Positions 48,067 to 57,735 of a stretch of 64,000 bases of DNA are shown here, one piece after another (the first letter of the stretch is position 1; each line of letters opens with the position of its first letter). A model generated the notes under the pieces. That model did no database searches. It worked only from the letters and a program-made list of their open reading frames with translations, and was not told the DNA's origin. The DNA is from Prochlorococcus sp. AG-363-P01. GTDB taxonomy: Bacteria > Cyanobacteriota > Cyanobacteriia > PCC-6307 > Cyanobiaceae. The position numbers and the translations under genes were made by a program. Where the stretch lies: positions 1 to 64,000 of the forward strand of contig QCGC01000005.1 of NCBI GenBank assembly GCA_003278225.1, read 5' to 3'.

Positions 48067-50604
48067 ATGAGCAGCTCCCAGCCACTAGATCTAAAACTTC
48101 CAACTCCAGGTTGTTACGCCGACCACGAAAGGGCAGGAGTGGGTGCTGATGCTGTTTTCGATGGAATGACCGAGCATTTGTTTTTCACACTTGGAAAACT
48201 AGCTCCAACTGCCAGTTTGCATGACCTCTATATGGCTCTTAGCTATGCAGTGCGTGATCGACTGATGACCCGCTACCTTGCTAGCCAAGAAGCTATTCGT
48301 GAAAGGCCACAGAAAACAGTGGCTTATTTGTCTGCTGAGTTTTTGATTGGTCCGCAATTAAACAATAACCTTTTAAACCTAGGCATTCAAAAAGAAGCAG
48401 AAATAGCACTAAAAAGATTTGGAATCGAATCTTTGGGACACATTCTTGAGGTAGAAGAAGAGCCTGGGCTTGGTAATGGAGGGTTAGGTCGTCTAGCAGC
48501 TTGTTATATGGAATCTCTAGCAAGCTTACAAATACCAGCCATCGGCTATGGAATTAGATATGAATTTGGCATTTTCAATCAGCTAATCAGAGATGGTTGG
48601 CAAGTTGAAGTAACCGACAAATGGCTCAAAGGTGGTTGGCCTTGGGAACTTCCCCAACCAGATGAAGCTTGCTTTGTTGGATTTGGAGGGAGAACAGAAA
48701 ACTATATAGATGAAAAAGGCAACTATCGATCAAGGTGGATACCTGCAGAACATGCAATAGGAATTCCTCACGATGTTCCAGTACTTGGCTACAAAGTAAA
48801 CACTTGCAATCGCTTACGTCTTTGGAGAGCTGATGCCACAGAAAGTTTTGATTTTTATGCCTTCAATATTGGTGATTATTACGGGGCAGTGGAAGAAAAA
48901 GTAGCTTCAGAAACTCTCTCAAAAGTGCTTTATCCAAATGATGGAACAGACGAAGGTCGGCGCTTGAGATTGAAACAACAACATTTCTTTGTTAGTTGTT
49001 CACTCCAAGACATGCTTAGAAGTCTTGAAAAAAGAGGTATCGAAATAAGCGAATTCTCAAATCATTGGACAGTTCAACTAAACGATACTCACCCTGCTAT
49101 TGCAGTAGCAGAAATGATGAGATTACTTATAGATCATTATCATTTGGAATGGGAAAAAGCCTGGGAAATCACTAATCAATCAGTGGCTTATACCAATCAC
49201 ACATTGCTACCTGAGGCTCTTGAGAAATGGGACCTTTCACTATTTAAAAGTTTGCTACCTCGCCATCTTGAGCTGATATATGAAATCAATCGTAGGTTCC
49301 TTCAACAAGTTCGTTTACGCTACCCAGGTAACGATTTAATTCTGAGGAAATTATCAATAATTGATGAAGATGGTGGCAAGGCTGTACGAATGGCACATCT
49401 AGCAACGATTGGAGCCCACCATATCAATGGAGTTGCTGCACTGCACTCTGATCTAATCAAGAGGCAACTACTACCAGAGTTTGCAGAATTGTGGCCAGAG
49501 AAATTTACGAATATCACTAATGGAGTCACACCTCGACGTTGGGTTGCATTAGCGAATCCAGAGCTCTCCAAGCTCCTCGAAAATGAAGTTGGTCCTGACT
49601 GGATTACAAATATGGAATTACTAAAAAACCTAGAAAGCAAAGAGTTTGATAAAGAATTTCTAGAGAAATTTGGAGAAACCAAATTGTCTGGGAAAAGGAA
49701 GTTAGCTGGATATATACATCGTCAAACTGGCGTACTTGTAGATCCTTCCAGCATGTTTGATGTGCAAGTAAAAAGAATCCACCAATACAAAAGACAGCAC
49801 CTGAATGCACTCCAGATAATTACTCAATATCTACGGATAAAAAATGGATCTGGGCAAGGAATGGCCCCTCGGACCGTGATTTTTGGTGGAAAAGCAGCAC
49901 CAGGCTATTTCATGGCAAAACTAATGATTAGGTTTATTAACGGTATTGCCGAAATGGTGAATGCAGATCCAGATATGGAAGGTCGACTAAGAGTTGTCTT
50001 CCTGCCGGATTACAACGTAAAGCTTGGAGAGCAAGTTTATCCAGCTACAGATTTATCAGAACAGATTTCAACCGCAGGAAAAGAGGCGTCTGGAACAGGC
50101 AATATGAAGTTTGCCATGAATGGTGCATTGACTATTGGCACTCTAGATGGAGCAAATATTGAGCTTCGTGAACAAGTTGGCGCGGAAAATTTCTTCCTTT
50201 TTGGTAACACCGAAAGCGAAATAATGGAATTGCAAAATAACAACTATGATCCCAAGCATTTCATTAATTCTCTTCCAGAGTTAAATGAAGCATTGAGATT
50301 AGTCGACTCAGGTCACTTTAGTAATGGGGATACTGAACTATTCCGACCAATTACAAACAATCTTAGAGGCCATGATCCATTCTTCGTAATGGCTGACTTT
50401 GCTGATTACTTAAGAGCCCAAGATAATGTTAGCCGTGCTTGGCAAGATCGTGAAGAGTGGAATCGGATGTCATTATTAAATACTGCACGTTCAGGTTTCT
50501 TCTCATCTGATAGATCGATTCGTGATTATTGTCACTCAATATGGAATGTTGAACCATTAGCTGTTGAGATCATTTGCAATACAAGTTTAGTTGGCAGTCA
50601 ATAA
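48067..50604 (+). CDS. glgP: glycogen/alpha-glucan phosphorylase
   Basis: Releases glucose-1-phosphate from stored glycogen with phosphate. An 845-residue GT35 enzyme: AYLSAEFLIGPQLNNN, GLGNGGLGRLAACYMESL, YGIRYEFGIF, HTLLPEALEKW, NGVTPRRW, and the PLP-Lys region EASGTGNMKFAMNGALTIGT. It is the main breakdown enzyme for carbon stored during the day. Confidence 0.98.
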   Translation: MSSSQPLDLKLPTPGCYADHERAGVGADAVFDGMTEHLFFTLGKLAPTASLHDLYMALSYAVRDRLMTRYLASQEAIRERPQKTVAYLSAEFLIGPQLNNNLLNLGIQKEAEIALKRFGIESLGHILEVEEEPGLGNGGLGRLAACYMESLASLQIPAIGYGIRYEFGIFNQLIRDGWQVEVTDKWLKGGWPWELPQPDEACFVGFGGRTENYIDEKGNYRSRWIPAEHAIGIPHDVPVLGYKVNTCNRLRLWRADATESFDFYAFNIGDYYGAVEEKVASETLSKVLYPNDGTDEGRRLRLKQQHFFVSCSLQDMLRSLEKRGIEISEFSNHWTVQLNDTHPAIAVAEMMRLLIDHYHLEWEKAWEITNQSVAYTNHTLLPEALEKWDLSLFKSLLPRHLELIYEINRRFLQQVRLRYPGNDLILRKLSIIDEDGGKAVRMAHLATIGAHHINGVAALHSDLIKRQLLPEFAELWPEKFTNITNGVTPRRWVALANPELSKLLENEVGPDWITNMELLKNLESKEFDKEFLEKFGETKLSGKRKLAGYIHRQTGVLVDPSSMFDVQVKRIHQYKRQHLNALQIITQYLRIKNGSGQGMAPRTVIFGGKAAPGYFMAKLMIRFINGIAEMVNADPDMEGRLRVVFLPDYNVKLGEQVYPATDLSEQISTAGKEASGTGNMKFAMNGALTIGTLDGANIELREQVGAENFFLFGNTESEIMELQNNNYDPKHFINSLPELNEALRLVDSGHFSNGDTELFRPITNNLRGHDPFFVMADFADYLRAQDNVSRAWQDREEWNRMSLLNTARSGFFSSDRSIRDYCHSIWNVEPLAVEIICNTSLVGSQ

Positions 50605-50725
50605 TAAAAAATACAAGATTTAATTCATTATTTAACTGCTCATAGGATCACTCTAAGAAGCTAATTTATTAAAAACTATTTAAAATTATTTAACCTACTG
50701 TTAACTAGAAAAACTTTTATAAGAT

Positions 50726-51235
50726 TTAACTTCTGTCAGGCAAATCAGGCGTCTGATGAAGAAGCCTGTTTAATCTTAATCTATCTGCATTAAGTGGATC
50801 AGGAGCAATCTCTCCTGCAAGTTCACGAAATTTTTGTTCAACTATTTCAGGAACCTTCACATCAAAGACTCTTTCCATTAAAACTTCTATTGAAAAAAGA
50901 TGGGCATTAATATTCTCAAGGTCTGCTATTGCTTGCTGCAAAGCTTCTAATTTTCGCTCTTCATGTCCACCAACATTAATGACAGGTGTAGATGATCTTT
51001 CCTTATTTAGAGCTGCATATTGCTTTTGCAAATCTTCTAAAACTCGTCCTGAAAGAGTTCTGAAAGACTGCAAAGAAGCCCAGTTCAACTCTTGTTGCTG
51101 TCGCAAAGTGGGGAATTCACGAATTAATCGATCATGTTCTCTATAAAACCTTTGACAATCAGGACATTGACAGGGCTCTTCTGGCACCGCAGTCCCTCCA
51201 GCTCTGTTCCCATCATTACACCTGCTATGACGCAA
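50726..51235 (-). CDS. hypothetical protein with C-x-C-x2-C motif and coiled coil
   Basis: A 169-residue protein. EPCQCPDCQRFYREHDRLI near residue 20-40 suggests a small metal site; the middle (residues 55-130) is a long charged helix likely to form a coiled coil. No family name known to me. The in-frame start is TTG at 51235, overlapping the upstream gene stop by 11 nt; GTG 16 codons later is also possible. Coupled to the 109-aa gene. Confidence 0.65.
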   Translation of the reverse strand: MRHSRCNDGNRAGGTAVPEEPCQCPDCQRFYREHDRLIREFPTLRQQQELNWASLQSFRTLSGRVLEDLQKQYAALNKERSSTPVINVGGHEERKLEALQQAIADLENINAHLFSIEVLMERVFDVKVPEIVEQKFRELAGEIAPDPLNADRLRLNRLLHQTPDLPDRS

Positions 51236-51554
51236 ATGGGGGTTCTTCAGGGTGATTGCCCTCTATTTGTTCACCATCAACGCAATCTGGCAGTGGGATC
51301 TCAATGCTCGTAACAACCTGTATTACATCCCTAAGTCGCATTGAATCTGCAAACCAACCCATAGCCTGCTCGGTATCACCGCGCCGCTCTGCATCACTAG
51401 CTTGATCTTCATGAGCCTCAGCCAAAAGGCTTAACCAACAAAGACATCTAGCCTGAACTACTGAAAGATCTAAATCAGTAGGTTGAGCATTCGCAATTTG
51501 CTCACTTTCCTGCTGAACAAGTAATCGAAGACGCAGATCGTGAAGCTTGGTCAT
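51225..51554 (-). CDS. hypothetical protein
   Basis: A 109-residue helical protein with an acidic C-terminal tail (GEQIEGNHPEEPPFAS). A repeat-like pair of helices (ARCLCWLSLLAEAHEDQASD, GDTEQAMGWFADSMRLRDVI) resembles a TPR-type hairpin. Its stop overlaps the downstream Cys protein gene, so the two are translated together. Function unknown; likely conserved in picocyanobacteria. Confidence 0.65.
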   Translation of the reverse strand: MTKLHDLRLRLLVQQESEQIANAQPTDLDLSVVQARCLCWLSLLAEAHEDQASDAERRGDTEQAMGWFADSMRLRDVIQVVTSIEIPLPDCVDGEQIEGNHPEEPPFAS

Positions 51555-51651
51555 GGAGACTGTTTCACTTTTGTCACGCTAGCGGCAGGGGAGGCAATTT
51601 GCATACCCCACCAGATGTAGCACCGGCCACTAAATACATACTTGCTTCTTA

Positions 51652-51725
<74 letters not shown>

Positions 51726-51761
51726 ACTGGAATGAATTATGCCTTCCAGGCATTATGGAGT

Positions 51762-52172
51762 TTGAAAGCAGGAGAGGTGATCGCAATCGATACTTATTTG
51801 CTTAATGCATTCAGTATTCGATTGAGGAAAGTCCGGGCTCCTCAATGGCCAAGCTTGCTGGGTAACGCCCAGTGCGGGAAACCGTGAGGATAGTGCCACA
51901 GAAACACACCGCCGATGGCTTCATATGGGGCATAAGCCTCAAGCACAGGTAAGGGTGCAAAGGTGCGGTAAGAGCGCACCAGCAGCATCGAGAGGTGCTG
52001 GCTAGGTAAACCCCGGCCAGGAGCAAGGTGAAGGGACCAAGAAGGGCCATCTTGACTTGGTTCCATTAAATGAACCGCTAGAGGCTGTCGGTAACGACAG
52101 TCCCAGATAGATGATCACCCACATCTCTCTAGAGACTGTGAACAGAACCCGGCTTACGACCTGCTTTCACCC
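51762..52172 (+). ncRNA. rnpB: RNase P RNA, bacterial class A
   Basis: The catalytic RNA that cuts tRNA 5' leaders. The conserved 5' core GAGGAAAGTCCGGGCT (about 51823-51838) and 3' core CAGAACCCGGCTTA (about 52144-52157) are both present, with GGTAAGGGTGCAAAGGTGCGGTAAGAGC-like P10/11 sequence between. P1 can be traced: TGAAAGCAGG (51763-51772) pairs with CCTGCTTTCA (52161-52170). Ends are set from this pairing. Length 411 nt fits cyanobacteria. Confidence 0.93.
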
Positions 52173-52227
52173 TATTCAATTCACTACCCATAAAACTTTC
52201 TTCCAAATAACACAAAACAGATAGTAA

Positions 52228-52980
52228 ATGACATCAAGAGCAAAGTACGAAATCCCTATTGATCGTATAAATCAGCTTAAGTCATTGCTGATGAGAATAA
52301 AAATCAACCCTAATGAGTATTTTGGAGAAAAAATAAGTCATAATTCAGACGCTATTGATGAAGCATTAACCCATACTTCTGCTCAATTACAATATAATCA
52401 TGAAAACTTGGAATTCCTTGGTGATGCTGTTCTAAGACTTGCAGCCTCAGAATTTATTGAGCAAAAATTTCCCAAGATGAGCGTTGGGGATAGGTCAGCA
52501 CTTAGATCTGAACTTGTCAGTGATCGCTGGTTAACAAAAGTTGGAAAAAGTATAAAGATTGATGAGGTATTTGTGATTGGGCCAAAAGCCGCAGGGGATT
52601 CCTCTGCTCTTTCAACACTCCAAGCAGAAGCCACAGAGGCACTAATTGGTGCCATATATAAACACTATAAAGATTTGACTCAAATCCACAACTGGCTTAA
52701 TCCTTACTGGGAAGAAGAAAGTTTAAATGTTCTAAATGATCCGTATAGAAACAATTCAAAATCAGCTCTGCAGGAATGGAGTCAAAGCAGAGGATTTAAG
52801 CTGCCAAAATATGATATAAAAGAGCTATCAAAGAAGCATGGAGACCCAAAGAGATTCTTCTGCGAGGTTCATCTAAATGGCCAGATTATTGGGGAAGGAT
52901 GGGGAAGGTCTCGCAAAGAAGCAGAAAAACAAGGAGCCGCCTTTGCACTCAAGTTCCTTATCAAAGCTAATAATGAATGA
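52228..52980 (+). CDS. rnc: ribonuclease III
   Basis: Cuts double-stranded RNA, including rRNA precursors. The 250 residues show the active-site motif NLEFLGDAVLRL, the second motif with ATEALIGAIYKHY (Glu), and a C-terminal double-stranded RNA-binding domain (NSKSALQEWSQSRG, GEGWGRSRKEAEKQGAAFAL). Starts 56 nt after rnpB, a natural pairing of RNA-processing functions. Confidence 0.96.
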   Translation: MTSRAKYEIPIDRINQLKSLLMRIKINPNEYFGEKISHNSDAIDEALTHTSAQLQYNHENLEFLGDAVLRLAASEFIEQKFPKMSVGDRSALRSELVSDRWLTKVGKSIKIDEVFVIGPKAAGDSSALSTLQAEATEALIGAIYKHYKDLTQIHNWLNPYWEEESLNVLNDPYRNNSKSALQEWSQSRGFKLPKYDIKELSKKHGDPKRFFCEVHLNGQIIGEGWGRSRKEAEKQGAAFALKFLIKANNE

Positions 52981-53014
52981 TTTAAGTTATTTATTATTAG
53001 CTTTGGTGAGAATG

Positions 53015-53200
53015 TTAAGTCAAGTCAAGATCATCTATAGGGATAGTTATTAATTTGTCCCAATTACCACCTTCAAAAATCACTGCTGCTTTCTTTCCAC
53101 TAATCCTTTGAACAAAACCTTTATATCCCTTATAAATAGAAGAAGGATCATTCACTTGAACTGTTGCACCAGGCAAAATTGGTTTAGGGGAATTAGCCAC
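53015..53200 (-). CDS. ndhS: NAD(P)H-quinone oxidoreductase subunit S
   Basis: The ferredoxin-binding SH3-like subunit of photosynthetic NDH-1. From a GTG start at 53200 the 61 residues read SPKPILPGATVQV, YKGYKGFVQRISGKKAAVIF and EGGNWDKLITIPIDDLDL, the whole NdhS domain. The frame is open upstream to 53302, but that part overlaps rimM and is not NdhS-like. A TTG two codons earlier is another candidate. Convergent with rnc and divergent from rimM. Confidence 0.88.
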   Translation of the reverse strand: MANSPKPILPGATVQVNDPSSIYKGYKGFVQRISGKKAAVIFEGGNWDKLITIPIDDLDLT

Positions 53201-53251
53201 AGATAAAATGAAGAAGCATAAGGTCTGTATCAAAGCATCTAACCATCTCAG

Positions 53252-53785
53252 ATGATTAGCAACGAAACTTGGATGACAGTAGGCAAACTTGTCGCACCCC
53301 ATGGTCTGCGAGGAGAAATCAAAATTAATCCAAGAAGTGATTTCCCAGAACGCTTTACTCAGCCAGGGAAGCGATGGTTACAAAAAACAAAAGAACATGA
53401 TCCATATGCAATTGAACTACTTTCAGGCAGGCAATTACCAGGGAAAAGAATTTTTGTAGTGCGTTTCGAAGGTGTCAAAAGTCGAACTGAAGCTCAAGTG
53501 CTTATTGGAAATAATCTATTAGTCCCCACTAGTCATCGACCAAAGCTTGCTAAAGGTGAGTTTCATCTCCTTGACCTAGTCGGTTTAGAAGCGAAATTAA
53601 ATCCAGATGAACCTGCTATCGGAAAAGTATCTGATCTGAAAAATGCTGGCAATGACTTGCTTGAAATAGAACTTATAGAAGGTCGAAAAGTATTAATTCC
53701 ATTAGTTGAACAAATCGTACCCTTAATTAAGGTTAAAGAAGGCTGGTTATTACTTACACCTCCAAAGGGACTTCTAGAGTTATAA
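53252..53785 (+). CDS. rimM: ribosome maturation factor RimM
   Basis: A 177-residue factor for late 30S assembly around the 16S 3' domain. N-terminal RimM domain starting TVGKLVAPHGLRGEIKI, VVRFEGVKSRTEAQVLIG, then a PRC-barrel part (LLDLVGLEAKL, LIPLVEQIVPLIKVKEGWLLLTPPKGLLEL). Standard length and ends. Confidence 0.95.
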   Translation: MISNETWMTVGKLVAPHGLRGEIKINPRSDFPERFTQPGKRWLQKTKEHDPYAIELLSGRQLPGKRIFVVRFEGVKSRTEAQVLIGNNLLVPTSHRPKLAKGEFHLLDLVGLEAKLNPDEPAIGKVSDLKNAGNDLLEIELIEGRKVLIPLVEQIVPLIKVKEGWLLLTPPKGLLEL

Positions 53786-53812
53786 ATTAGAATCAAAATA
53801 CAATATATATGT

Positions 53813-55717
53813 TTATTCAACTGTCACACTTTTGGCCAAATTACGTGGCTGGTCAACATCTAAACCTCTATTAGCTGCAATATGATAACTCAGCAATTGC
53901 ATTGGTATAACTGAAAATAAAGGACTAATCCATTCACTAACTTCTGGGATAGGCATTAAAACATCAAAAATTTCTGTTACTGGTCCTTCAGGTGCAACAC
54001 CTATGAGTTTTGCATCACGTGCTTTTGCTTCCTGGGCATTACTTAAAACCTTCTCAAAAACAAGTCCAGGAGTCGCGATTGAAATCACAGGAACATATTT
54101 CTCTAACATGGCAATTGGACCATGTTTCATCTCCCCAGCGGGGTAACCCTCTGCATGTATATAACTAATTTCTTTCAACTTAAGTGCACCTTCTAAAGCA
54201 ATCGGATAGTTAATTCCACGTCCTAGAAAAATAACATTTTGGGTGTCTGAAAACGATGGGGCTAAATTTGCAGCAATCTCATCATGTTGCCGAATCAAAG
54301 CATGTAATTGACTTGGGAAACATCTAAGTTCATCCCTCAATGTAATCAAATCATGAGTTGAGCGGTTCTTTCGTTTAGAAGCAAATGCAATTGCTAAACC
54401 ATAAAAAGTCAACAACTGGCCCAAGAAAGTCTTTGTTGCTGCAACTCCTACTTCCAATCCTGCCCCAATATCTAAAATGTATGGAACTTGTCTTGCAATT
54501 GAACTATCTATCCGATTTGTAATACCCAGCTGCTTAGAAGCAAATAAAGCACCGCCATGAAGCTTCCTTCTTTGATCCTCCATTATTAATGCAGAAAGTG
54601 TGTCAGCCGTCTCACCAGATTGAGTAACTCCTATGGTCAAAGTGTTAGGAGTTAATGGCGGCGGTGCATAACGAAATTCACTTGCATAAAAAACCGTAGT
54701 AGGTATTCCAGCGAACTGTTCCAATAGATAAGCTCCAACCATTGCTGCATGACGACTAGTTCCACAAGCCAAAATTTGTATATTCTCAACACCTTTATAA
54801 AAAGAATCTCTAAAAGGAAAGGCCACAGGGTCTTCTCCTGGTAAGCCCAAGGGAAGATGTCGATCAACCCAGAGACTTGCAATCTCAGATTGCTCATAAA
54901 TTTCCTTCAACATAAAGTGACGAAAATGCCTCTTAGTGGCTTCATCTTCCTGACTTTTTAATAACGAAGGACTTCTTTGTTGACGGTTACCACCACTATC
55001 AAATAGCTCAATTCCCAAAGGTGATAAAAGCGCAATCTCTCCATCTTCTAAAGGCAAAATAGTCCTTGTAAAACCTGCCAATGCTGGAGTATCACTTGCA
55101 CATAAAAATTCTCCTTCTCCAAGTCCAATTAATAATGGAGCTTGTTTTTTAGCTACAACTAAGGCATCTGGAACCTCTTCCCATAAAACTGCCAATGCAT
55201 ACGCACCTTTTAACTGCAAAGAAACTTTTCTAACAGCCTCTAAAAGCAATGCGCTATTAGCAGGTTGTCCATCACTTCTGAGCAAACAAAGTTCGCGAGA
55301 TATCAAATGAGGAATAACTTCCGTATCAGTATCAGATACAAAATGAACACCTTCTTCCTCAAGACTCTTACGCAAAGATATGTGGTTTTCAACAATTCCG
55401 TTCTGAACTACAGCCAATCCTCCTGATGAGTCCCTATGAGGATGAGCATTCCGCTCTTCTGGTTTGCCATGAGTTGCCCAACGGGTATGGCCAATTCCTA
55501 AGTAACCAGGAGCCCCTTTCTCATCAACCAAATTCATAAGATTGGCCAACTTTCCATTGGCTCTAAGACATCTTAAAAAACCTTTGGATGATTTAGAAGA
55601 TGATTTTATTGTTGCTAGACCAGCTGAGTCATAGCCTCTGTACTCAAGACGCTTTAATCCCTCCAACAGCAGAGGGGCTGCTGGTCTAGAGCCAATTACA
55701 GCAACAATTCCACACAT
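53813..55717 (-). CDS. glmS: glutamine--fructose-6-phosphate aminotransferase (isomerizing)
   Basis: First step of UDP-GlcNAc synthesis for peptidoglycan and surface sugars. The 634 residues begin with the catalytic Cys (MCGIVAVIGSRPAAPLLLEG) and GHTRWATHGKP, then two SIS domains (LACGTSRHAAMVGAYLLE, TQSGETADTLSAL) and the end LAKSVTVE. A hairpin lies just before its ATG (see the separate entry). It follows psaC on the same strand. Confidence 0.97.
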   Translation of the reverse strand: MCGIVAVIGSRPAAPLLLEGLKRLEYRGYDSAGLATIKSSSKSSKGFLRCLRANGKLANLMNLVDEKGAPGYLGIGHTRWATHGKPEERNAHPHRDSSGGLAVVQNGIVENHISLRKSLEEEGVHFVSDTDTEVIPHLISRELCLLRSDGQPANSALLLEAVRKVSLQLKGAYALAVLWEEVPDALVVAKKQAPLLIGLGEGEFLCASDTPALAGFTRTILPLEDGEIALLSPLGIELFDSGGNRQQRSPSLLKSQEDEATKRHFRHFMLKEIYEQSEIASLWVDRHLPLGLPGEDPVAFPFRDSFYKGVENIQILACGTSRHAAMVGAYLLEQFAGIPTTVFYASEFRYAPPPLTPNTLTIGVTQSGETADTLSALIMEDQRRKLHGGALFASKQLGITNRIDSSIARQVPYILDIGAGLEVGVAATKTFLGQLLTFYGLAIAFASKRKNRSTHDLITLRDELRCFPSQLHALIRQHDEIAANLAPSFSDTQNVIFLGRGINYPIALEGALKLKEISYIHAEGYPAGEMKHGPIAMLEKYVPVISIATPGLVFEKVLSNAQEAKARDAKLIGVAPEGPVTEIFDVLMPIPEVSEWISPLFSVIPMQLLSYHIAANRGLDVDQPRNLAKSVTVE

Positions 55718-55722
55718 TGTTA

Positions 55723-55740
55723 AGCCTGTAAAAACAGGCT
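55723..55740 (-). promoter_or_regulatory. hairpin in the glmS leader, 5 nt before the start codon
   Basis: AGCCTGT (55723-55729) pairs perfectly with ACAGGCT (55734-55740) across a 4-nt loop. On the minus strand this sits directly upstream of the glmS ATG (55717) and 58 nt after the psaC stop, with a T-rich loop. It could end psaC transcripts or hide the glmS ribosome-binding site. Confidence 0.55.
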
Positions 55741-55798
55741 GTGCTTACCCATTTGGTTTATGAAAATAACCGAAAGGGGCGAAAAAGGGAATATCTGA

Positions 55799-56065
<267 letters not shown>

Positions 56066-56182
56066 CTATAAAAACTTTACTCTGCTTAGTCGAAATTAAA
56101 TACATTCGTGCATCTGCCGTCACTCTTGTTAACTACTTACCATCAACACATAGAATGCAAAGTCTGGTTTTATCAGGTATTT

Positions 56183-56425
56183 ATGGCTCAGGAAGCGATC
56201 CTAGAAAAAGTTCGTTCTATTGTTTCAGAACAACTCAGTGTTGAAGCCGGTGAAGTGAAGCCGGATTCAAATTTCCAAAACGACCTTGGAGCTGACTCAC
56301 TCGACACAGTGGAGCTAGTAATGGCTCTCGAAGAAGCCTTCGACATCGAAATCCCTGACGAAGCTGCTGAAGGCATTGCCACAGTCGGTGATGCTGTTAA
56401 GTACATAGAAGACAAGCAATCTTGA
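56183..56425 (+). CDS. acpP: acyl carrier protein
   Basis: An 80-residue ACP from the ATG at 56183, with the phosphopantetheine serine in [17 protein letters not shown] and the acidic helix III region. The frame is open for 25 more codons upstream, but these are not ACP-like. It carries growing fatty acids; 7 nt before fabF. Confidence 0.97.
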   Translation: MAQEAILEKVRSIVSEQLSVEAGEVKPDSNFQNDLGADSLDTVELVMALEEAFDIEIPDEAAEGIATVGDAVKYIEDKQS

Positions 56426-56432
56426 GGATCTA

Positions 56433-57680
56433 ATGGTGGAGGGTCTTCATCGCGTTGTGGTCACTGGCCTCGGCGCGATTACACCTATTGGCAATACCGT
56501 CGAGGAATACTGGGACGGTCTTACTGCTGGCCAAAATGGTGTGGCAGGAATAACTCTTTTTGATGCTTCCTCACATGCCTGCAAATTTGCTGCTGAGGTC
56601 AAAGAACTTGACCCAACAGGAATTCTGGAACCGAAAGAATCTAAGAGATGGGATCGGTTCTCAAAATTCGGAGTAATTGCAGCAAAGGAAGCTTTATCAA
56701 ATTCAGGTCTCATAATTGAAGAAAGCAATGCCACACGAATTGGCGTAATCATTGGCTCTGGAGTTGGTGGATTATTGACTATGGAAACTCAATCCCATGT
56801 CCTAGCTGACAAGGGTCCCTCAAGAGTGAGCCCTTTTACAGTGCCGATGATGATTCCAAATATGGCCACAGGGCTTGCCGCTATTGCACTAGGAACAAAA
56901 GGTCCTAGCTCAGCAGTGGCTACTGCATGCGCAGCAGGTTCTAATGCAATAGGTGACGCATTTCGTTTACTACAACACGGAAAAGCCGATGCAATGGTTT
57001 GTGGCGGAGCCGAAGCAAGTATCACGCCGTTAGGTGTGGCTGGATTTTCCAGTGCAAAGGCCCTTTCATTTCGCAATGCTGATCATTTAACTGCAAGTAG
57101 ACCCTTTGATGCTCAACGAGATGGTTTTGTCATCGGCGAAGGCAGCGGAATGTTAGTTCTGGAAACACTTGAACACGCACAAAAAAGAGATGCAACTATT
57201 CATGCTGAGGTTGTTGGATATGGAACAACATGTGATGCACATCACATAACTGCTCCATCTCCAGGCGGAATCGGCGGTGCAAATGCCATTCGGCTAGCAC
57301 TAGAAGATAGTCAACTTAGTCTCGACAGAATCGATTACATCAATGCCCATGGAACTAGTACACCTGCAAACGACAAAAACGAAACATCCGCAATTAAATC
57401 TGTTTTTGGCCAAAAAGCTTATGAGATCCCTGTTAGTTCTACCAAGTCAATGACTGGACATCTGCTTGGAGGATCAGGGGGAATTGAAGCCGTGGCTTGT
57501 GTTCTATCAATCCAAAATGGAGTAGTGCCTCCAACAATCAATTATTCAAACCCAGATCCTGATTGTGATTTGGATTATGTCCCAAACATAGCCAGAGATC
57601 ACCTTGTCAAAGCAGTTCTATCTAACTCTTTTGGATTTGGAGGCCATAACGTTTGCCTGGCTTTCCGGCAGATGATCTAA
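56433..57680 (+). CDS. fabF: 3-oxoacyl-[acyl-carrier-protein] synthase II
   Basis: Condensing enzyme of fatty-acid elongation (KAS II), with acpP just upstream. The 415 residues show the nucleophile Cys in AVATACAAGSNAIGDA, the two active-site His in HGTSTPANDKNET and STKSMTGHLLGGSGG, and C-terminal NSFGFGGHN. The family length is normal. The partly coupled order acpP-fabF-tkt is the usual picocyanobacterial one. Confidence 0.97.
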   Translation: MVEGLHRVVVTGLGAITPIGNTVEEYWDGLTAGQNGVAGITLFDASSHACKFAAEVKELDPTGILEPKESKRWDRFSKFGVIAAKEALSNSGLIIEESNATRIGVIIGSGVGGLLTMETQSHVLADKGPSRVSPFTVPMMIPNMATGLAAIALGTKGPSSAVATACAAGSNAIGDAFRLLQHGKADAMVCGGAEASITPLGVAGFSSAKALSFRNADHLTASRPFDAQRDGFVIGEGSGMLVLETLEHAQKRDATIHAEVVGYGTTCDAHHITAPSPGGIGGANAIRLALEDSQLSLDRIDYINAHGTSTPANDKNETSAIKSVFGQKAYEIPVSSTKSMTGHLLGGSGGIEAVACVLSIQNGVVPPTINYSNPDPDCDLDYVPNIARDHLVKAVLSNSFGFGGHNVCLAFRQMI

Positions 57681-57735
57681 AAACCGCTCTGCCTCAAACT
57701 TTTTCATCAACAATCACTAAATCCCAATTTTTAAA

